64,000 nt of DNA from an uncultured Photobacterium sp. (GCF_947502415.1 NZ_CANMZV010000004.1:186001-250000), one strand, 5' to 3'; positions 24,308 through 33,978 are shown, counted from the first letter of the stretch. The notes: a model not told the origin generated them from the sequence alone. Made by a program: numbers and translations.

Positions 24308-24335
24308 AAGGCTGCCTCTCAGGCAGCCTTTTTTA
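24308..24335 (+). terminator. Intrinsic terminator of punC
   Basis: AAGGCTGCCT and AGGCAGCCTT with a CTC loop, then a T-run. Confidence 0.92.
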
Positions 24336-24549
24336 TATCTGAATATTCAAATACCACACAAAAACCCTAAGCAACATCCTCCCAATGCTTAAAATCTTAA
24401 CCTCTCATTTAAAACAGTACCTTATACTATGGACAACTTACTTGTAGTCCAAGAACGAAACTTTTCAAGGTTATTTATACATTTATCTTGCATAAGAAAT
24501 CACTTTGAGTAATATAAGCCTCAAGTGACAATTAATGCAGTATTTCCGC

Positions 24550-25278
24550 ATGGGTATTCAAGCGAGCAACATCAATAAATTCTATGGTCCAGTACAGGTT
24601 CTTCATGACGTGAGCTTTAACTGTGACAAAGGGGACACCCTGGTATTACTTGGACCAAGCGGCGCAGGAAAAAGCTCATTGCTTCGAGTGCTAAACCTGC
24701 TAGAAACCGCTAACAACGGTCAACTCGATATTGCCAATGAGCAATTTGATTTCAGCAACGCTGTTCATGAAAAGGATAGCCTGAATCTTCGCCGTAAGGT
24801 TGGAATGGTTTTTCAGCAATATAACCTTTGGCCACACCTGACGGTGCTTCAAAACCTGACTGAAGCTCCAATTAAGGTTGCAGGAATTGGTAAAGCTGAA
24901 GCAAAAAAACAAGCCATCGAAATACTTGGCATGCTTCAACTTGAAGACAAAGCTAATGCATGGCCAATGCAGCTATCAGGCGGCCAGCAGCAGCGTGTTG
25001 CTATTGCCCGAGCTCTAATGATGAAGCCTGATGTATTACTTTTTGACGAGCCTACCGCAGCATTGGATCCCGAAATCACTAACCAGATCGTCAAAATTAT
25101 TAATCAATTAAGTGAAACAGGGATCACCCAGGTTGTTGTGACTCATGAAGTTGATTTTGCAAAAAAAATTGCCAGCCATGTGCTTTACCTTGAACAAGGT
25201 CGAATCGTTGAGCACGGCACCCGAGACGCTTTTGTTAATCCGGCAACAGCTCAGTTCGCAGAATACCTGACGCACTAG
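24550..25278 (+). CDS. artP: ArtP, arginine ABC transporter ATP-binding protein
   Basis: A 242-residue ABC ATPase of the polar amino acid uptake family, the same length as E. coli ArtP when the second in-frame ATG ([13 protein letters not shown]) is used; an ATG five codons earlier has no better ribosome-binding site. Walker A is [10 protein letters not shown]-loop [11 protein letters not shown], signature [15 protein letters not shown], Walker [16 protein letters not shown]-loop VVTHE. It drives arginine import with ArtQ and ArtM. First gene of artP-artI-artQ-artM. No convincing ArgR box was found upstream. Confidence 0.9.
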   Translation: MGIQASNINKFYGPVQVLHDVSFNCDKGDTLVLLGPSGAGKSSLLRVLNLLETANNGQLDIANEQFDFSNAVHEKDSLNLRRKVGMVFQQYNLWPHLTVLQNLTEAPIKVAGIGKAEAKKQAIEILGMLQLEDKANAWPMQLSGGQQQRVAIARALMMKPDVLLFDEPTAALDPEITNQIVKIINQLSETGITQVVVTHEVDFAKKIASHVLYLEQGRIVEHGTRDAFVNPATAQFAEYLTH

Positions 25279-25368
25279 TTAACTAATCACTCTATTTCTA
25301 TTTAAACCTATAAATCCTGCATCACGACATTACGGGATGCAGAGAACAATTACGCATGGAGTATCACA

Positions 25369-26100
25369 ATGAAAAAGATTTTACTGTCTTCCCTAATCGG
25401 TTTAGTTTCAGCCCAGGCTGCAGCGCAGGACGAAATAAAATTTGCAATGGAAGCCACCTATGCTCCATTTGAATACATGGATCAAAATAACCAAATCCAA
25501 GGCTTCGATGTGGATTTGGCAAATGCGCTGTGTGAAGAGATCAATGCAAAATGTACTTTCCATAACCATCCTTTTGACAGCTTGATCCCAGCACTCAAAT
25601 TCCGCCGTTACGATGCTGTCATTTCAGGCGTTGATATTACCGATCAACGTAAAGAGCAAGTGAACTTTACTGACGCATATTACGACAATGCCGCTGCTTT
25701 TGTCGCGATTAGCGGAAAAGTAGCCAGCCAGGATAAGCTGAAAGGCAAGCGTATCGGTGTTCAGAACGGATCGACTCACCAAAGTTATCTAATTGACCAA
25801 ATGCCGGGTGTTACCACGGTAGCATATGTCAGCGCTCAAGAAGCTTTCCTTGATATGCAGAATGGCCGTATTGATTCTGTATTCGGCGATACAGCAGTCG
25901 TCGCTGAATGGTTTAAAAAGAACGACAAACTTACCTATGTCGGTAAGCAAGTCACCAATGCCCAATACTTTGGTTACGGATTTGGTATTGCCGTTAATAA
26001 AAACAATCAAGAGCTGGTCAACAAGCTAAACGCGGCACTAAAAACCGTAAAGGCTAACGGTGAGTACCAGGCGATTTTTAATAAGTATTTCGGTAAGTAA
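25369..26100 (+). CDS. artI: ArtI/ArtJ-type arginine-binding periplasmic protein
   Basis: A 243-residue solute-binding protein with a signal peptide (cleavage near AQA-AAQ, residue 19) and the family-3 amino acid binding fold (FAMEATYAPFEYMD, GFDVDLANALCEE, AVISGVDIT..R). It resembles the arginine-binding proteins ArtI and ArtJ; only one copy is present here, so the exact label is a choice. It sits between artP and artQ, with the stop codon two bases before the artQ start. Confidence 0.86.
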   Translation: MKKILLSSLIGLVSAQAAAQDEIKFAMEATYAPFEYMDQNNQIQGFDVDLANALCEEINAKCTFHNHPFDSLIPALKFRRYDAVISGVDITDQRKEQVNFTDAYYDNAAAFVAISGKVASQDKLKGKRIGVQNGSTHQSYLIDQMPGVTTVAYVSAQEAFLDMQNGRIDSVFGDTAVVAEWFKKNDKLTYVGKQVTNAQYFGYGFGIAVNKNNQELVNKLNAALKTVKANGEYQAIFNKYFGK

Positions 26101-26101
26101 T

Positions 26102-26785
26102 ATGGCGTTATCTGGTTATGCGCTAGCTTTGGCAGAAGCTGGCTGGCTGACTTTACAGCTGGCTTTAGCCAGCCTGTTAGCCGGATTAGTACTAGCTGTT
26201 ACATTCGCCGGCGGTGAAATGTCTCGCTACAAATTCATTGCCTGGCCGACAACGATATTAGTCACCGTTCTTCGCGGTCTACCTGAACTGCTGGTTGTGC
26301 TGTTCATTTTCTTTGGCTCAACTCAGGTACTGTTTATTCTGACCGGCGATTTTGTAGAAGTCAGTCCGTTCCTGTCCGGCGTTACAGCCCTGTCGCTGAT
26401 CTTTGCAGCTTATGCCGCGCAGACGCTAAGAGGGGCATTAAAAGCCGTACCCAATGGTCAGCGTGAAGCAGCCAGCGCTCTAGGTATCAGCAAATCCTGG
26501 GCTTTCTTCCGTATTGTGCTGCCACAGACGGTACGCCATGCCCTGCCAGGATTAACAAACCAGTGGCTGATTCTGCTCAAAGACACTGCGCTGGTATCAC
26601 TGATCGGTGTTACCGACCTGCTTAAGCAAGCGCAGCTGACGGTAGCTGCCACTCATGAAAGTTTTACCTGGTATGCCAGTGCAGCCCTGATTTATCTTGT
26701 TATCACTCTGCTGACACAAAGAGCCATAAAAATCTTAGATAGTAAATTCACTACTCAAGAATTCGGCCAAGGAGCACCTGTATGA
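26102..26785 (+). CDS. artQ: ArtQ, arginine ABC transporter permease
   Basis: A 227-residue permease of the HisMQ/GlnP type with about five membrane segments and the EAA loop (NGQREAASALGISKSWAFFRIVLPQ) that contacts ArtP. The start just after the artI stop gives the expected MALSGYALALAEAG beginning; the frame is open further upstream inside artI but is not translated there. It overlaps artM by four bases (ATGA), indicating translational coupling and a heterodimeric ArtQM channel. Confidence 0.88.
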   Translation: MALSGYALALAEAGWLTLQLALASLLAGLVLAVTFAGGEMSRYKFIAWPTTILVTVLRGLPELLVVLFIFFGSTQVLFILTGDFVEVSPFLSGVTALSLIFAAYAAQTLRGALKAVPNGQREAASALGISKSWAFFRIVLPQTVRHALPGLTNQWLILLKDTALVSLIGVTDLLKQAQLTVAATHESFTWYASAALIYLVITLLTQRAIKILDSKFTTQEFGQGAPV

Positions 26786-27453
26786 ATCACCAACATCTAT
26801 GGCAGCTTCTCGAGGGTCTTATTACCAGCATTGAGCTCGCCCTGGTATCATTGCTTGTTGGCTGCACCTTAGCACTTGTAATGACAATTACCCTGATTCT
26901 ACGAACTCCCGTTTTACATTGGCTAAGCCGTGGGCTCATTACACTTTTTACTGGCACTCCGCTGCTAGTCCAGATCTTCCTTATCTATTATGGACCAGGC
27001 CAATTCGACGCTATTCGTGACAGCATATTCTGGAATTGGCTGAGCCAGCCGTGGTTTTGTGCAATGTTAGCCTTGGCGCTCAATACTGCTGCTTATAGTA
27101 CCCAACTATTTCAAGGAGCGTTTAGAGCTATTCCACCGGGCCAGTGGCAGGCATGCCGGGCATTGGGCATGGATACAAAACGCACATTAAGCGTATTACT
27201 ACCTTATGCGATTCGCCGGGCTATTCCCGCTTATTCCAATGAAGTTATATTGGTATTCAAAGGTACATCCCTAGCCAGCACAATCACTATTATGGATGTG
27301 ATGGGTTATGCTCAGCGTATTAATGCTCAAACATACGACACACTCGTTGTATTCAGTGTTGCCGGAATATTCTATTTGTTCGTTAACGGACTTTTAACTT
27401 TATTCTTTCGCCAGGTGGAAAAAAATGCTCTGGCATTTGAAATAACCAAATGA
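26782..27453 (+). CDS. artM: ArtM, arginine ABC transporter permease
   Basis: A 223-residue permease partner of ArtQ, close in length to E. coli ArtM. Visible blocks are ITLFTGTPLLVQIFLIYYG, LNTAAYSTQLFQGAFRAIP and the EAA-type loop GQWQACRALGMDTKRTLSVL, followed by NEVILVFKGTSLASTITI, characteristic of ArtM/HisM-type proteins. Last gene of the operon, closed by a strong terminator. Confidence 0.9.
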   Translation: MNHQHLWQLLEGLITSIELALVSLLVGCTLALVMTITLILRTPVLHWLSRGLITLFTGTPLLVQIFLIYYGPGQFDAIRDSIFWNWLSQPWFCAMLALALNTAAYSTQLFQGAFRAIPPGQWQACRALGMDTKRTLSVLLPYAIRRAIPAYSNEVILVFKGTSLASTITIMDVMGYAQRINAQTYDTLVVFSVAGIFYLFVNGLLTLFFRQVEKNALAFEITK

Positions 27454-27476
27454 TCAAACCCTCACCAATCAGATCA

Positions 27477-27515
27477 AATAACGCCAGTCACGTGCGTGAT
27501 TGGCGTTATTTTTTG
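27477..27515 (+). terminator. Intrinsic terminator of the art operon
   Basis: AATAACGCCA-G-TCAC and GTGA-T-TGGCGTTATT form a long stem, then TTTT. Confidence 0.93.
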
Positions 27516-28026
27516 CATTCCAACGATTAATATTAATCAAATTTAGTTAACACTTATAAATAATAAAAATTCTCATTTAAGCAATGGTTAACAAAATTAT
27601 ATGCAAACCGTCACCCATTAATATCCAGTCACAACTAATACTACTTTATGGTGATTGGCAATAAAAATGTATGCTGTAATATCTATATTGCATAATCATA
27701 AAATTATTAACAGCATTCAAAACACTCCAACCCCAACAAAGCAAAAACACGCCATTAACAATAAAAACAATTAACACACATGCAGCTGGTTATTCTTGCC
27801 CTACCCCGCCATTCACAATTGCACACATAAGAACACAAGCTGACACAATTATATCATTACCATTAATCTTTCCGTTGAAGATCAAAAAACGTAAAGATTA
27901 AATATATTAATACCCTCGAGCCAATTGAATCGCCGTGAAAATATCTCTTATGATCGTTCTAAAAATAGAATTGTTAATTTTCATCGTTGATGTTTCCAAG
28001 TCAATTCAATTTAAGCAGGTAGCAAT
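27516..28026. other. AT-rich upstream region of the second tor operon
   Basis: About 510 bases, very AT-rich, without a gene. It contains a perfect 14-bp palindrome GATTAATATTAATC (27525-27538), CATTCACAATT (27810-27820) identical to a site before torC1, and GACACAATT shortly after. It probably carries the promoter and TorR or other anaerobic control sites; none could be proven. Confidence 0.5.
27810..27826 (+). promoter_or_regulatory. Candidate TorR-binding site of the second tor operon
   Basis: CATTCACAATT is shared exactly with the torC1 upstream region and here is followed by GCACAC. It lies about 210 bases before torE. Inferred from recurrence. Confidence 0.4.
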
Positions 28027-28203
28027 ATGAACAATGGCATAACTACAACAAGCCAAAACAAGCAAAAGCTTGAGTGGCGAACTTTCTTTTTAATAACCGT
28101 CGTTCTCTTTCCGATTCTTAGCGTGATGTTTGTCGGTGGGTACGGGTTCTTCATTTGGATGATGCAAGTATTTTTCATGGGTCCTCCAGGACACGGTGGC
28201 TGA
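28027..28203 (+). CDS. torE: TorE, small membrane protein of the TMAO reductase operon
   Basis: A 58-residue protein with a polar N-terminus, a single membrane segment (about residues 19-48; FFLITVVLFPILSVMFVGGY) and the ending GPPGHGG. Length, topology and position in front of torC and torA match TorE of Shewanella- and Vibrio-type torECA operons (NapE-like). Its precise role is unknown. GCAGGT stands upstream of the start. torC2 follows after 44 bases. Cluster 1 has no torE. Confidence 0.82.
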   Translation: MNNGITTTSQNKQKLEWRTFFLITVVLFPILSVMFVGGYGFFIWMMQVFFMGPPGHGG

Positions 28204-28247
28204 TCCCAACACCACAATAACCAGAATCAACAACAAGAGTACGCAGC

Positions 28248-29432
28248 ATGAAATCTTTTTTTAGTAAAACTTGGCAGACCCTGTCTCGCCCAAGTGTCCA
28301 TATCAGCCTCGGTGTATTAACACTCGGTGGTTTCCTGGCCGGAGTTATTTTTTGGGGTGGATTTAATACCGCACTAGAAGCAACCAACACAGAAGAATTC
28401 TGTATTGGCTGTCATACCATGGAAAACAATGTTTATCAGGAACTGCAAGAAACGGTTCACTGGAAAAACACCTCAGGTGTTCGTGCCACCTGCCCAGACT
28501 GTCACGTTCCACACAACTGGACAGATAAAATTGCACGAAAAATGCAAGCAAGCAAAGAAGTGTTCGCCCAACTTTTTGGTGATTTAGACACCCGTGAAAA
28601 ATTCGAAGAACGCCGAATTGCCCTTGCCCAACATGAATGGGATCGTTTCTCTGCGAACAAATCTCTGGAGTGTAAGAACTGTCACGACTACGACAGCATG
28701 GACTTTGACAATATGCGTCCAACGGCTCGCATCCAAATGAAGCAAGCTGCCGAGCGCGACCAAAGCTGCATCGATTGCCACAAAGGTATTGCCCACAATC
28801 TGCCTCAGAACATGGATAGCACCGGCGGTATGATCAGCCAGCTGGAACAACTGGCTTCCAACACCAAGTTCGACATTGGCAACGAGTACACCAGTGTCCG
28901 TCACCTACCGCTTTACGAAGAGAAAAGCCTGAGCACTGAAGCGGGCCTTCTGAACCCAGCCTCTGCCGTTAAAGTTATTGATCAAACCAAAGATGCAATC
29001 CAGGTGGAAGTTGCAGGCTGGCGTAAAGATAAAGGCTTCGGCCGAGTTATCCAGGAAGACTTTGGTATGAACATCGCTGTTGCTTCACTGTTGAAAGAAA
29101 CATCAACTAACGATCAGCTTATTGAGAAGTTTGAGCGTAAAGAAGATGAGCTAACTGGCCTACCTTGGCAGCGTGTGACTGCAAAGCTTTGGATGAAAAA
29201 AGAAGCTCTGCTAGACGACGTACAGCCTATCTGGGAACAAGCTAAACAGTCTTACCAGACTAACTGTTCTGTATGTCACACCCAGCCGGACGAAGCGCAC
29301 TTTGATGCCAACACCTGGCCTGGCATGTTCAACGGCATGATGGCATTCGTTAACTTCGATACCGACAGCAAAGCTGTAGTACTGAAGTATCTACAAAAGC
29401 ACTCATCCGATTTTTCTGACGGCCACCACTAA
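28248..29432 (+). CDS. torC: TorC, pentaheme c-type cytochrome (copy 2)
   Basis: A 394-residue membrane-anchored multiheme cytochrome. One membrane segment (about residues 18-40) precedes four NapC/NirT-type heme motifs: CIGCH (52-56), CPDCH (82-86), CKNCH and CIDCH. The fifth motif CSVCH sits in the C-terminal TorC domain before QPDEAHFDANTWPGM. It is a diverged paralogue of the copy at 4.3 kb, alike along its whole length. It receives electrons from the quinol pool and reduces its partner TorA2, encoded 23 bases downstream. Confidence 0.92.
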   Translation: MKSFFSKTWQTLSRPSVHISLGVLTLGGFLAGVIFWGGFNTALEATNTEEFCIGCHTMENNVYQELQETVHWKNTSGVRATCPDCHVPHNWTDKIARKMQASKEVFAQLFGDLDTREKFEERRIALAQHEWDRFSANKSLECKNCHDYDSMDFDNMRPTARIQMKQAAERDQSCIDCHKGIAHNLPQNMDSTGGMISQLEQLASNTKFDIGNEYTSVRHLPLYEEKSLSTEAGLLNPASAVKVIDQTKDAIQVEVAGWRKDKGFGRVIQEDFGMNIAVASLLKETSTNDQLIEKFERKEDELTGLPWQRVTAKLWMKKEALLDDVQPIWEQAKQSYQTNCSVCHTQPDEAHFDANTWPGMFNGMMAFVNFDTDSKAVVLKYLQKHSSDFSDGHH

Positions 29433-29455
29433 GCGATTGATGGAGTAATTTAAGT

Positions 29456-31918
29456 ATGTCTGTTACCAGAAGAAGTTTTCTTAAAGGCCTGGCAACCACT
29501 AGTGCCGTCTCTGTCATCGGCCCTAGCCTGCTGGCTTCAGCAAAGGTTAATGCTGCTGAAACTACCGGTAGCTGGAAAGTATCCGGCTCTCACTGGGGTG
29601 CATTCCGCGCTCACATCTATGCCGGTAAAGTACAGGAAATCAAACCACTAGAGATGGACAAATACCCGACTGACATGCTTAACGGTGTCAAAGGGATCAT
29701 CTACAGCCCGTCACGCGTCCGTTATCCAATGGTTCGCCTGGAGTGGCTGAAAAAGCACAAATACAGTGCCGAAACTCGCGGCAATAACCGTTTTGTTCGA
29801 GTCACCTGGGACGAAGCCCTGGACTTGTTCTACCGTGAGCTGGAGCGTATTCAGAAAGACTACGGTCCGTGGGCTCTGCACGCAGGTCAGACAGGCTGGC
29901 GTCAGACTGGTCAGTTCCACAGCTGTACCAGCCACATGCAGCGCGCTGTTGGCATGCACGGTAACTTCATTACGAAAGTAGGTGACTACTCAACCGGTGC
30001 AGGCCAGACAATTCTTCCTTACGTACTGGGTTCTACCGAAGTGTATGCACAAGGTACGTCATGGTCTGAAATCCTGAAAAACAGTGACAACATTGTTCTG
30101 TGGGCAACCGATCCGGTTAAAAACCTTCAGGTTGGCTGGAACTGTGAAACTCACGAATCATACGCTTACCTGGAGCAGCTGAAAGATAAAGTTGCCAAAG
30201 GCGAAGTCAATGTCCTGTCTGTTGACCCGGTGAAAAACAAAACCCAGCGCTACCTGGGCAACGATCACCTTTATATCAACCCGCAGACTGACGTTGCATT
30301 CATGCTGGCAGTGGCGCACACACTGTATACCGAAGACCTGTACGACAAAAAGTTCATTAAGACTTACTGCCTGGGCTTCGAAGAGTTTGTGCCTTACCTG
30401 TTGGGTGAGAGTAAAGACCGTATCGAGAAAACACCAGAATGGGCAGCAGAAATCTGTGGTGTTGATGCTGAGAAAATCCGTGAATTTGCCCGTATGCTGG
30501 TGAATGGCCGTACCCAGATTCTATTCGGTTGGTGTATCCAGCGTCAGGAGCACGGTGAACAGCCATACTGGATGGGTGCTGTTATCGCGGCAATGGTAGG
30601 TCAAATCGGCCTGCCTGGCGGCGGTGTTTCCTACGGTCACCACTACAGCTCAATTGGTGTTCCTTCAACTGGCTTTGCTGCACCGGGTGGCTTCCCGCGT
30701 AACCTCGATCAGGGTAAGAAACCTAAGTGGGACAATAACGACTTCAACGGTTACAGCCGCACTATCCCGGTTGCACGCTGGATTGATTGTCTGCTTGAGC
30801 CGGGCAAGGAAATTAAATACAACGGTTCAAAAGTTAAGCTGCCAGATTACAAAATGATGGTGATCAGCGGTAACAACCCTTGGCACCACCACCAGGATCG
30901 CAACCGCATGAAGAAAGCGTTCCGCAAACTTCAAACCGTTGTCACCGTTGATTTTGCCTGGACTGCAACCTGCCGTTTCTCTGATATTGTGCTTCCGGCC
31001 TGTACCCAGTTCGAACGTAACGATATCGACGTTTACGGCTCGTACAGCGGCCGTGGCCTGCTAGCAATGCACAAGCTGGTCGATCCGCTATATCAGTCTA
31101 AAACTGACTTTGAAATCTTTACCGAGCTTTCTCGCCGCTTTGGCCGCCACAAGGAATACACCCGTGGTATGGACGAAATGGAATGGGTTCGCCAGCTATA
31201 TGCTGACTGCCGCGCAGCAAACAAAGGCAAGTTCGATATGCCTGAGTTTGATGAGTTCTGGGAAAAAGGTGTTCTGGACTTCGGTGAAGGTAAGCCTTGG
31301 GTTCGCCATGCCGATTTCCGTGAAGACCCTGAAATCAACGCGCTGGGCACACCTTCTGGCTTCATTGAAATCAGTAGCCGTAAGATTGACCGTTTCGGTT
31401 ACGAACACTGTCAGGGGCACCCTATGTGGTTCGAGAAGAGCGAACGCTCTCACGGTGGTCCAGGTTCCGATAAATACCCATTCTGGATGCAGTCTTGTCA
31501 CCCTGACAAGCGCCTGCACTCACAGATGTGTGAATCGGAAGAGTTCCGTGAAACCTACGCTGTCCAGGGCCGTGAACCTGTTTACATTAACCCTGAAGAT
31601 GCGGCAGAAAAAGGCATCAAAGATGGCGACCTTGTTCGAGTATTCAACGGCCGCGGCCAGCTACTGGCTGGTGCCGTTCTTACAGACAGCTATGCACGCG
31701 GTGTAATCCGTATTGAAGAAGGTGCCTGGTATGGCCCGCTTAACGAAAAAGAAGGCGCTATCGATACTTATGGTGATCCAAATACCCTGACTCAGGATAT
31801 TCCATCATCAGAATTGGCGCAGGCAACCAGTGCTAACACCTGTCTGGTTAACTTCGAGAAGTTCACCGGTAAGGTGCCGCCAGTAACGTCATTCGGCGGT
31901 CCGATTGAAATAAGCTAA
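29456..31918 (+). CDS. torA: TorA, periplasmic TMAO reductase (copy 2)
   Basis: An 820-residue bis-MGD molybdoenzyme with a Tat signal (TRRSFLKG, cleavage near VNA-AE at residue 33). The likely molybdenum ligand is S179 in GDYSTGAGQ. Blocks [32 protein letters not shown] and [16 protein letters not shown] match TorA throughout. It is clearly homologous to the cluster 1 enzyme but differs at many positions and has a shorter signal region and C-terminus. A preference for another N- or S-oxide is possible. No torD is adjacent; a strong terminator follows. Confidence 0.92.
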   Translation: MSVTRRSFLKGLATTSAVSVIGPSLLASAKVNAAETTGSWKVSGSHWGAFRAHIYAGKVQEIKPLEMDKYPTDMLNGVKGIIYSPSRVRYPMVRLEWLKKHKYSAETRGNNRFVRVTWDEALDLFYRELERIQKDYGPWALHAGQTGWRQTGQFHSCTSHMQRAVGMHGNFITKVGDYSTGAGQTILPYVLGSTEVYAQGTSWSEILKNSDNIVLWATDPVKNLQVGWNCETHESYAYLEQLKDKVAKGEVNVLSVDPVKNKTQRYLGNDHLYINPQTDVAFMLAVAHTLYTEDLYDKKFIKTYCLGFEEFVPYLLGESKDRIEKTPEWAAEICGVDAEKIREFARMLVNGRTQILFGWCIQRQEHGEQPYWMGAVIAAMVGQIGLPGGGVSYGHHYSSIGVPSTGFAAPGGFPRNLDQGKKPKWDNNDFNGYSRTIPVARWIDCLLEPGKEIKYNGSKVKLPDYKMMVISGNNPWHHHQDRNRMKKAFRKLQTVVTVDFAWTATCRFSDIVLPACTQFERNDIDVYGSYSGRGLLAMHKLVDPLYQSKTDFEIFTELSRRFGRHKEYTRGMDEMEWVRQLYADCRAANKGKFDMPEFDEFWEKGVLDFGEGKPWVRHADFREDPEINALGTPSGFIEISSRKIDRFGYEHCQGHPMWFEKSERSHGGPGSDKYPFWMQSCHPDKRLHSQMCESEEFRETYAVQGREPVYINPEDAAEKGIKDGDLVRVFNGRGQLLAGAVLTDSYARGVIRIEEGAWYGPLNEKEGAIDTYGDPNTLTQDIPSSELAQATSANTCLVNFEKFTGKVPPVTSFGGPIEIS

Positions 31919-31944
31919 TTCCGATAGGATAATTGCTTAATAAC

Positions 31945-31984
31945 AAAGCCCCGGCTCAGATCACTCTGGCCGGGGCTTTTTCTT
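31945..31984 (+). terminator. Intrinsic terminator of torECA (cluster 2)
   Basis: AAAGCCCCGGC and GCCGGGGCTTT form an 11-bp stem with a T-run. Confidence 0.92.
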
Positions 31985-32007
31985 AAGGGATATTCGCTAT
32001 AAGACTC

Positions 32008-32553
32008 TTAATACACCCGTAGCTCGACACCTGTCGGAGCCTGAATTGGCTCACCATCACGCAAGTGTTGGTTAAAGAAGCCAACCAACAACGTATTGGT
32101 TGTATCATGCATAACGGTTGAATCAATCGTACCCCAAATGCCTGCATATTTCAGCGGCGAAATATGGTTCAGGTCACTAAAATTCATGTGGCCGGCACCA
32201 CTGAATACTGCCTCGCAGCCTCCCCCCGCTATTTGCTTTTACAACTTGACGGTTAGTCCAGGAAAAATCATTAAGTAATCAAGCCGGTACCCCTTGCTGC
32301 GCACCAAACGCTTCAGCCACATAATTGGCAACATAAGGCATATGCTCTCCATCTGCCGTATCAACTGCCGGATACCAAACCATAACATAACATGAACTAA
32401 ATGCTCGCCTTCACTCACTTCAAACTCAGTGATCCCTACTTTATGCGGGCCATCCGGTTTGGGCATTTCCGGTGGTGGAAGCATCATCACTCCAACCACC
32501 AGCAGTACCACTAAACTCACTACGCCGATACCAAGCCTAACCAACCATTTCAT
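32008..32553 (-). pseudogene. Remnant of an exported alpha/beta hydrolase (PAF-acetylhydrolase-like)
   Basis: Read on the minus strand, a start with a lipoprotein- or signal-like segment (MKWLVRLGIGVVSLVVLLVV) runs into the hydrolase-like VGITEFEVSEGEHLVHVM. A frame change is then needed to continue as VWYPAVDTADGEHMPYVANY, which soon meets a stop. After a large missing part, a third frame gives the C-terminal piece GAGHMNFSDLNHISPLKYAG ending in VELRVY-stop. GAGHMNFSDL carries the catalytic histidine region of such hydrolases. The nucleophile elbow (GxSxG) is gone. At least one frameshift and one large internal deletion make it non-functional. Confidence 0.75.
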
Positions 32554-32820
32554 TGCATATCCTCTATATTTCAAATAGATACCGATTCTCATATTGGATA
32601 ACAAATGAACACAAGGTACTTTCTCAGTAAATTATCAAATACATTATGTTTCATAAATAAAACACACATTGATTCACACCCAAGATTCAAACTCAAAAAT
32701 AAGGCAAAGCACAGACTGTAATCAGCCAGATTTATCTATTCGTTCGGAAACTTACTACGCTTATCACTAGGCTCTCACATCCTTATCAAAATCATTTCCC
32801 AGCCCGGAGGAACGCTGAAC

Positions 32821-33507
32821 ATGGCAAAGGCACTGATTGTACTGACAAGCCACGCGCATATGGGTGATACCAATGAGACAACAGGATTCTGGCTCTCAGA
32901 GCTCACCCACCCTTATTATGCTATCGCGAAACGGGGCATTAACGTTGATATTGTCTCAATCCAGGGAGGCGAAGCACCGATCGATCCGCGAAGCTGGGAT
33001 GAAGAGGATAAGGATAATGCACGGTTTATGGCGACACCGGAGCTGACACAAACGCTAAAAGCCAGTAAGTCATTGGATGAAATTAATGCCTCTGATTACC
33101 AGGCCATTGTGTTTGCCGGAGGGCACGGCACCATGTGGGACTTTCCTGACGATCCTGACGTTCAGGACAAGGCTGCCGAAATATACGAAGAAGGTGGTAT
33201 CGTTGCTGCAATCTGTCACGGCCCGGCAGCACTAATCAATATCCAGCTTTCTGACGAAAGTTTTCTTATCGACGGCAAAAGGGTGACTGGATTTAGTAAT
33301 GCCGAAGAAGAAGCCGTTCAACTGAGCAACGTCGTTCCTTTTTCACTTCAGGATGAATTAATGATTCGTGGTGCTCACTACGTTGAAAAGCCAGTCTGGA
33401 CTGCAAATGTCATTATTGATGGCCGAATAGTCACCGGCCAAAATCCGCAATCAGCCGCAGGCGTCGGCGAAGCTGTTAGTGATTTACTCTTGGAGTGGTT
33501 TACCTAA
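32821..33507 (+). CDS. DJ-1/PfpI family protein, probable glyoxalase III / Hsp31-like
   Basis: A 228-residue class I glutamine-amidotransferase-like protein of the DJ-1/PfpI superfamily. The nucleophile elbow AAICHGPAAL gives C132 and H133, and E19 in TNETTGFWLSE is the conserved acidic residue, together the triad expected of glyoxalase III-type DJ-1 proteins that turn methylglyoxal into lactate without glutathione. The insertion WDEEDKDNARFMATPELTQT is typical of the Hsp31-like subgroup. It lies 21 bases ahead of a glyoxalase-I-like gene, which supports dicarbonyl detoxification. A chaperone or deglycase role is an alternative. Confidence 0.78.
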   Translation: MAKALIVLTSHAHMGDTNETTGFWLSELTHPYYAIAKRGINVDIVSIQGGEAPIDPRSWDEEDKDNARFMATPELTQTLKASKSLDEINASDYQAIVFAGGHGTMWDFPDDPDVQDKAAEIYEEGGIVAAICHGPAALINIQLSDESFLIDGKRVTGFSNAEEEAVQLSNVVPFSLQDELMIRGAHYVEKPVWTANVIIDGRIVTGQNPQSAAGVGEAVSDLLLEWFT

Positions 33508-33528
33508 ATTTATCAAAAGGATGTGCTA

Positions 33529-33969
33529 ATGGAATATTTACATACTATGGTTCGGGTCCGTGACCTGGACGAATCTCTCGACTTCTACTGCAAAAAATTA
33601 GGCCTAAAAGAAATCCACCGTATTGATAATCATAAAGGCCGATTTTCTCTGGTGTTTCTGGCCGCCCGTGACGATGTAGCCCACGCTGGCACTCACAGTA
33701 CTCCCCTGCTTGAACTAACCTACAATTGGGATTCTGAAATCTATACCGGAGGCCGAAACTTTGGCCATCTTGCATTTAGAGTTGATAATATCTATCAGCT
33801 TTGTTCCCACCTACAAGAACAAGGCGTAATTATTAACCGCCCTCCCCGCGACGGACACATGGCCTTTGTGCGTTCTCCTGACGGAATATCGATTGAGCTT
33901 TTACAAAAAGGTGAAGCTCTTGAACCCTGTGAGCCCTGGCTTTCCATGGATAACATTGGCGAATGGTAA
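33529..33969 (+). CDS. Glyoxalase I-like VOC-family metalloenzyme
   Basis: A 146-residue protein with two beta-alpha-beta-beta-beta modules of the vicinal oxygen chelate fold. H5, E62, H80 and E123 fall at the positions of the four metal ligands of E. coli GloA (H5, E56, H74, E122), and FGHLAFRVDN and RSPDGISIELLQ are family blocks. It would isomerise the glutathione-methylglyoxal hemithioacetal. The ATG chosen follows AAAAGG with a normal spacing; a GTG two codons earlier is less likely. It is in an operon with the DJ-1 gene and ends at a 12-bp hairpin. It may be a second glyoxalase I beside the standard gloA. Confidence 0.8.
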   Translation: MEYLHTMVRVRDLDESLDFYCKKLGLKEIHRIDNHKGRFSLVFLAARDDVAHAGTHSTPLLELTYNWDSEIYTGGRNFGHLAFRVDNIYQLCSHLQEQGVIINRPPRDGHMAFVRSPDGISIELLQKGEALEPCEPWLSMDNIGEW

Positions 33970-33978
33970 ATCACCAAA

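Noticed and set aside
24340..24349. TGAATATTCA upstream of artP as an ArgR box.
   Set aside because: ArgR boxes need four bases between TGAAT and ATTCA; here there are none, and it lies just after the punC terminator.
27454..28026. A molybdenum-cofactor riboswitch before the second tor operon.
   Set aside because: None of the conserved Moco motif segments were found.
31110..31706. A 198-codon frame inside torA2 in another frame.
   Set aside because: It is a shadow of a conserved gene with Ser/Arg/Val-rich, unstructured composition.
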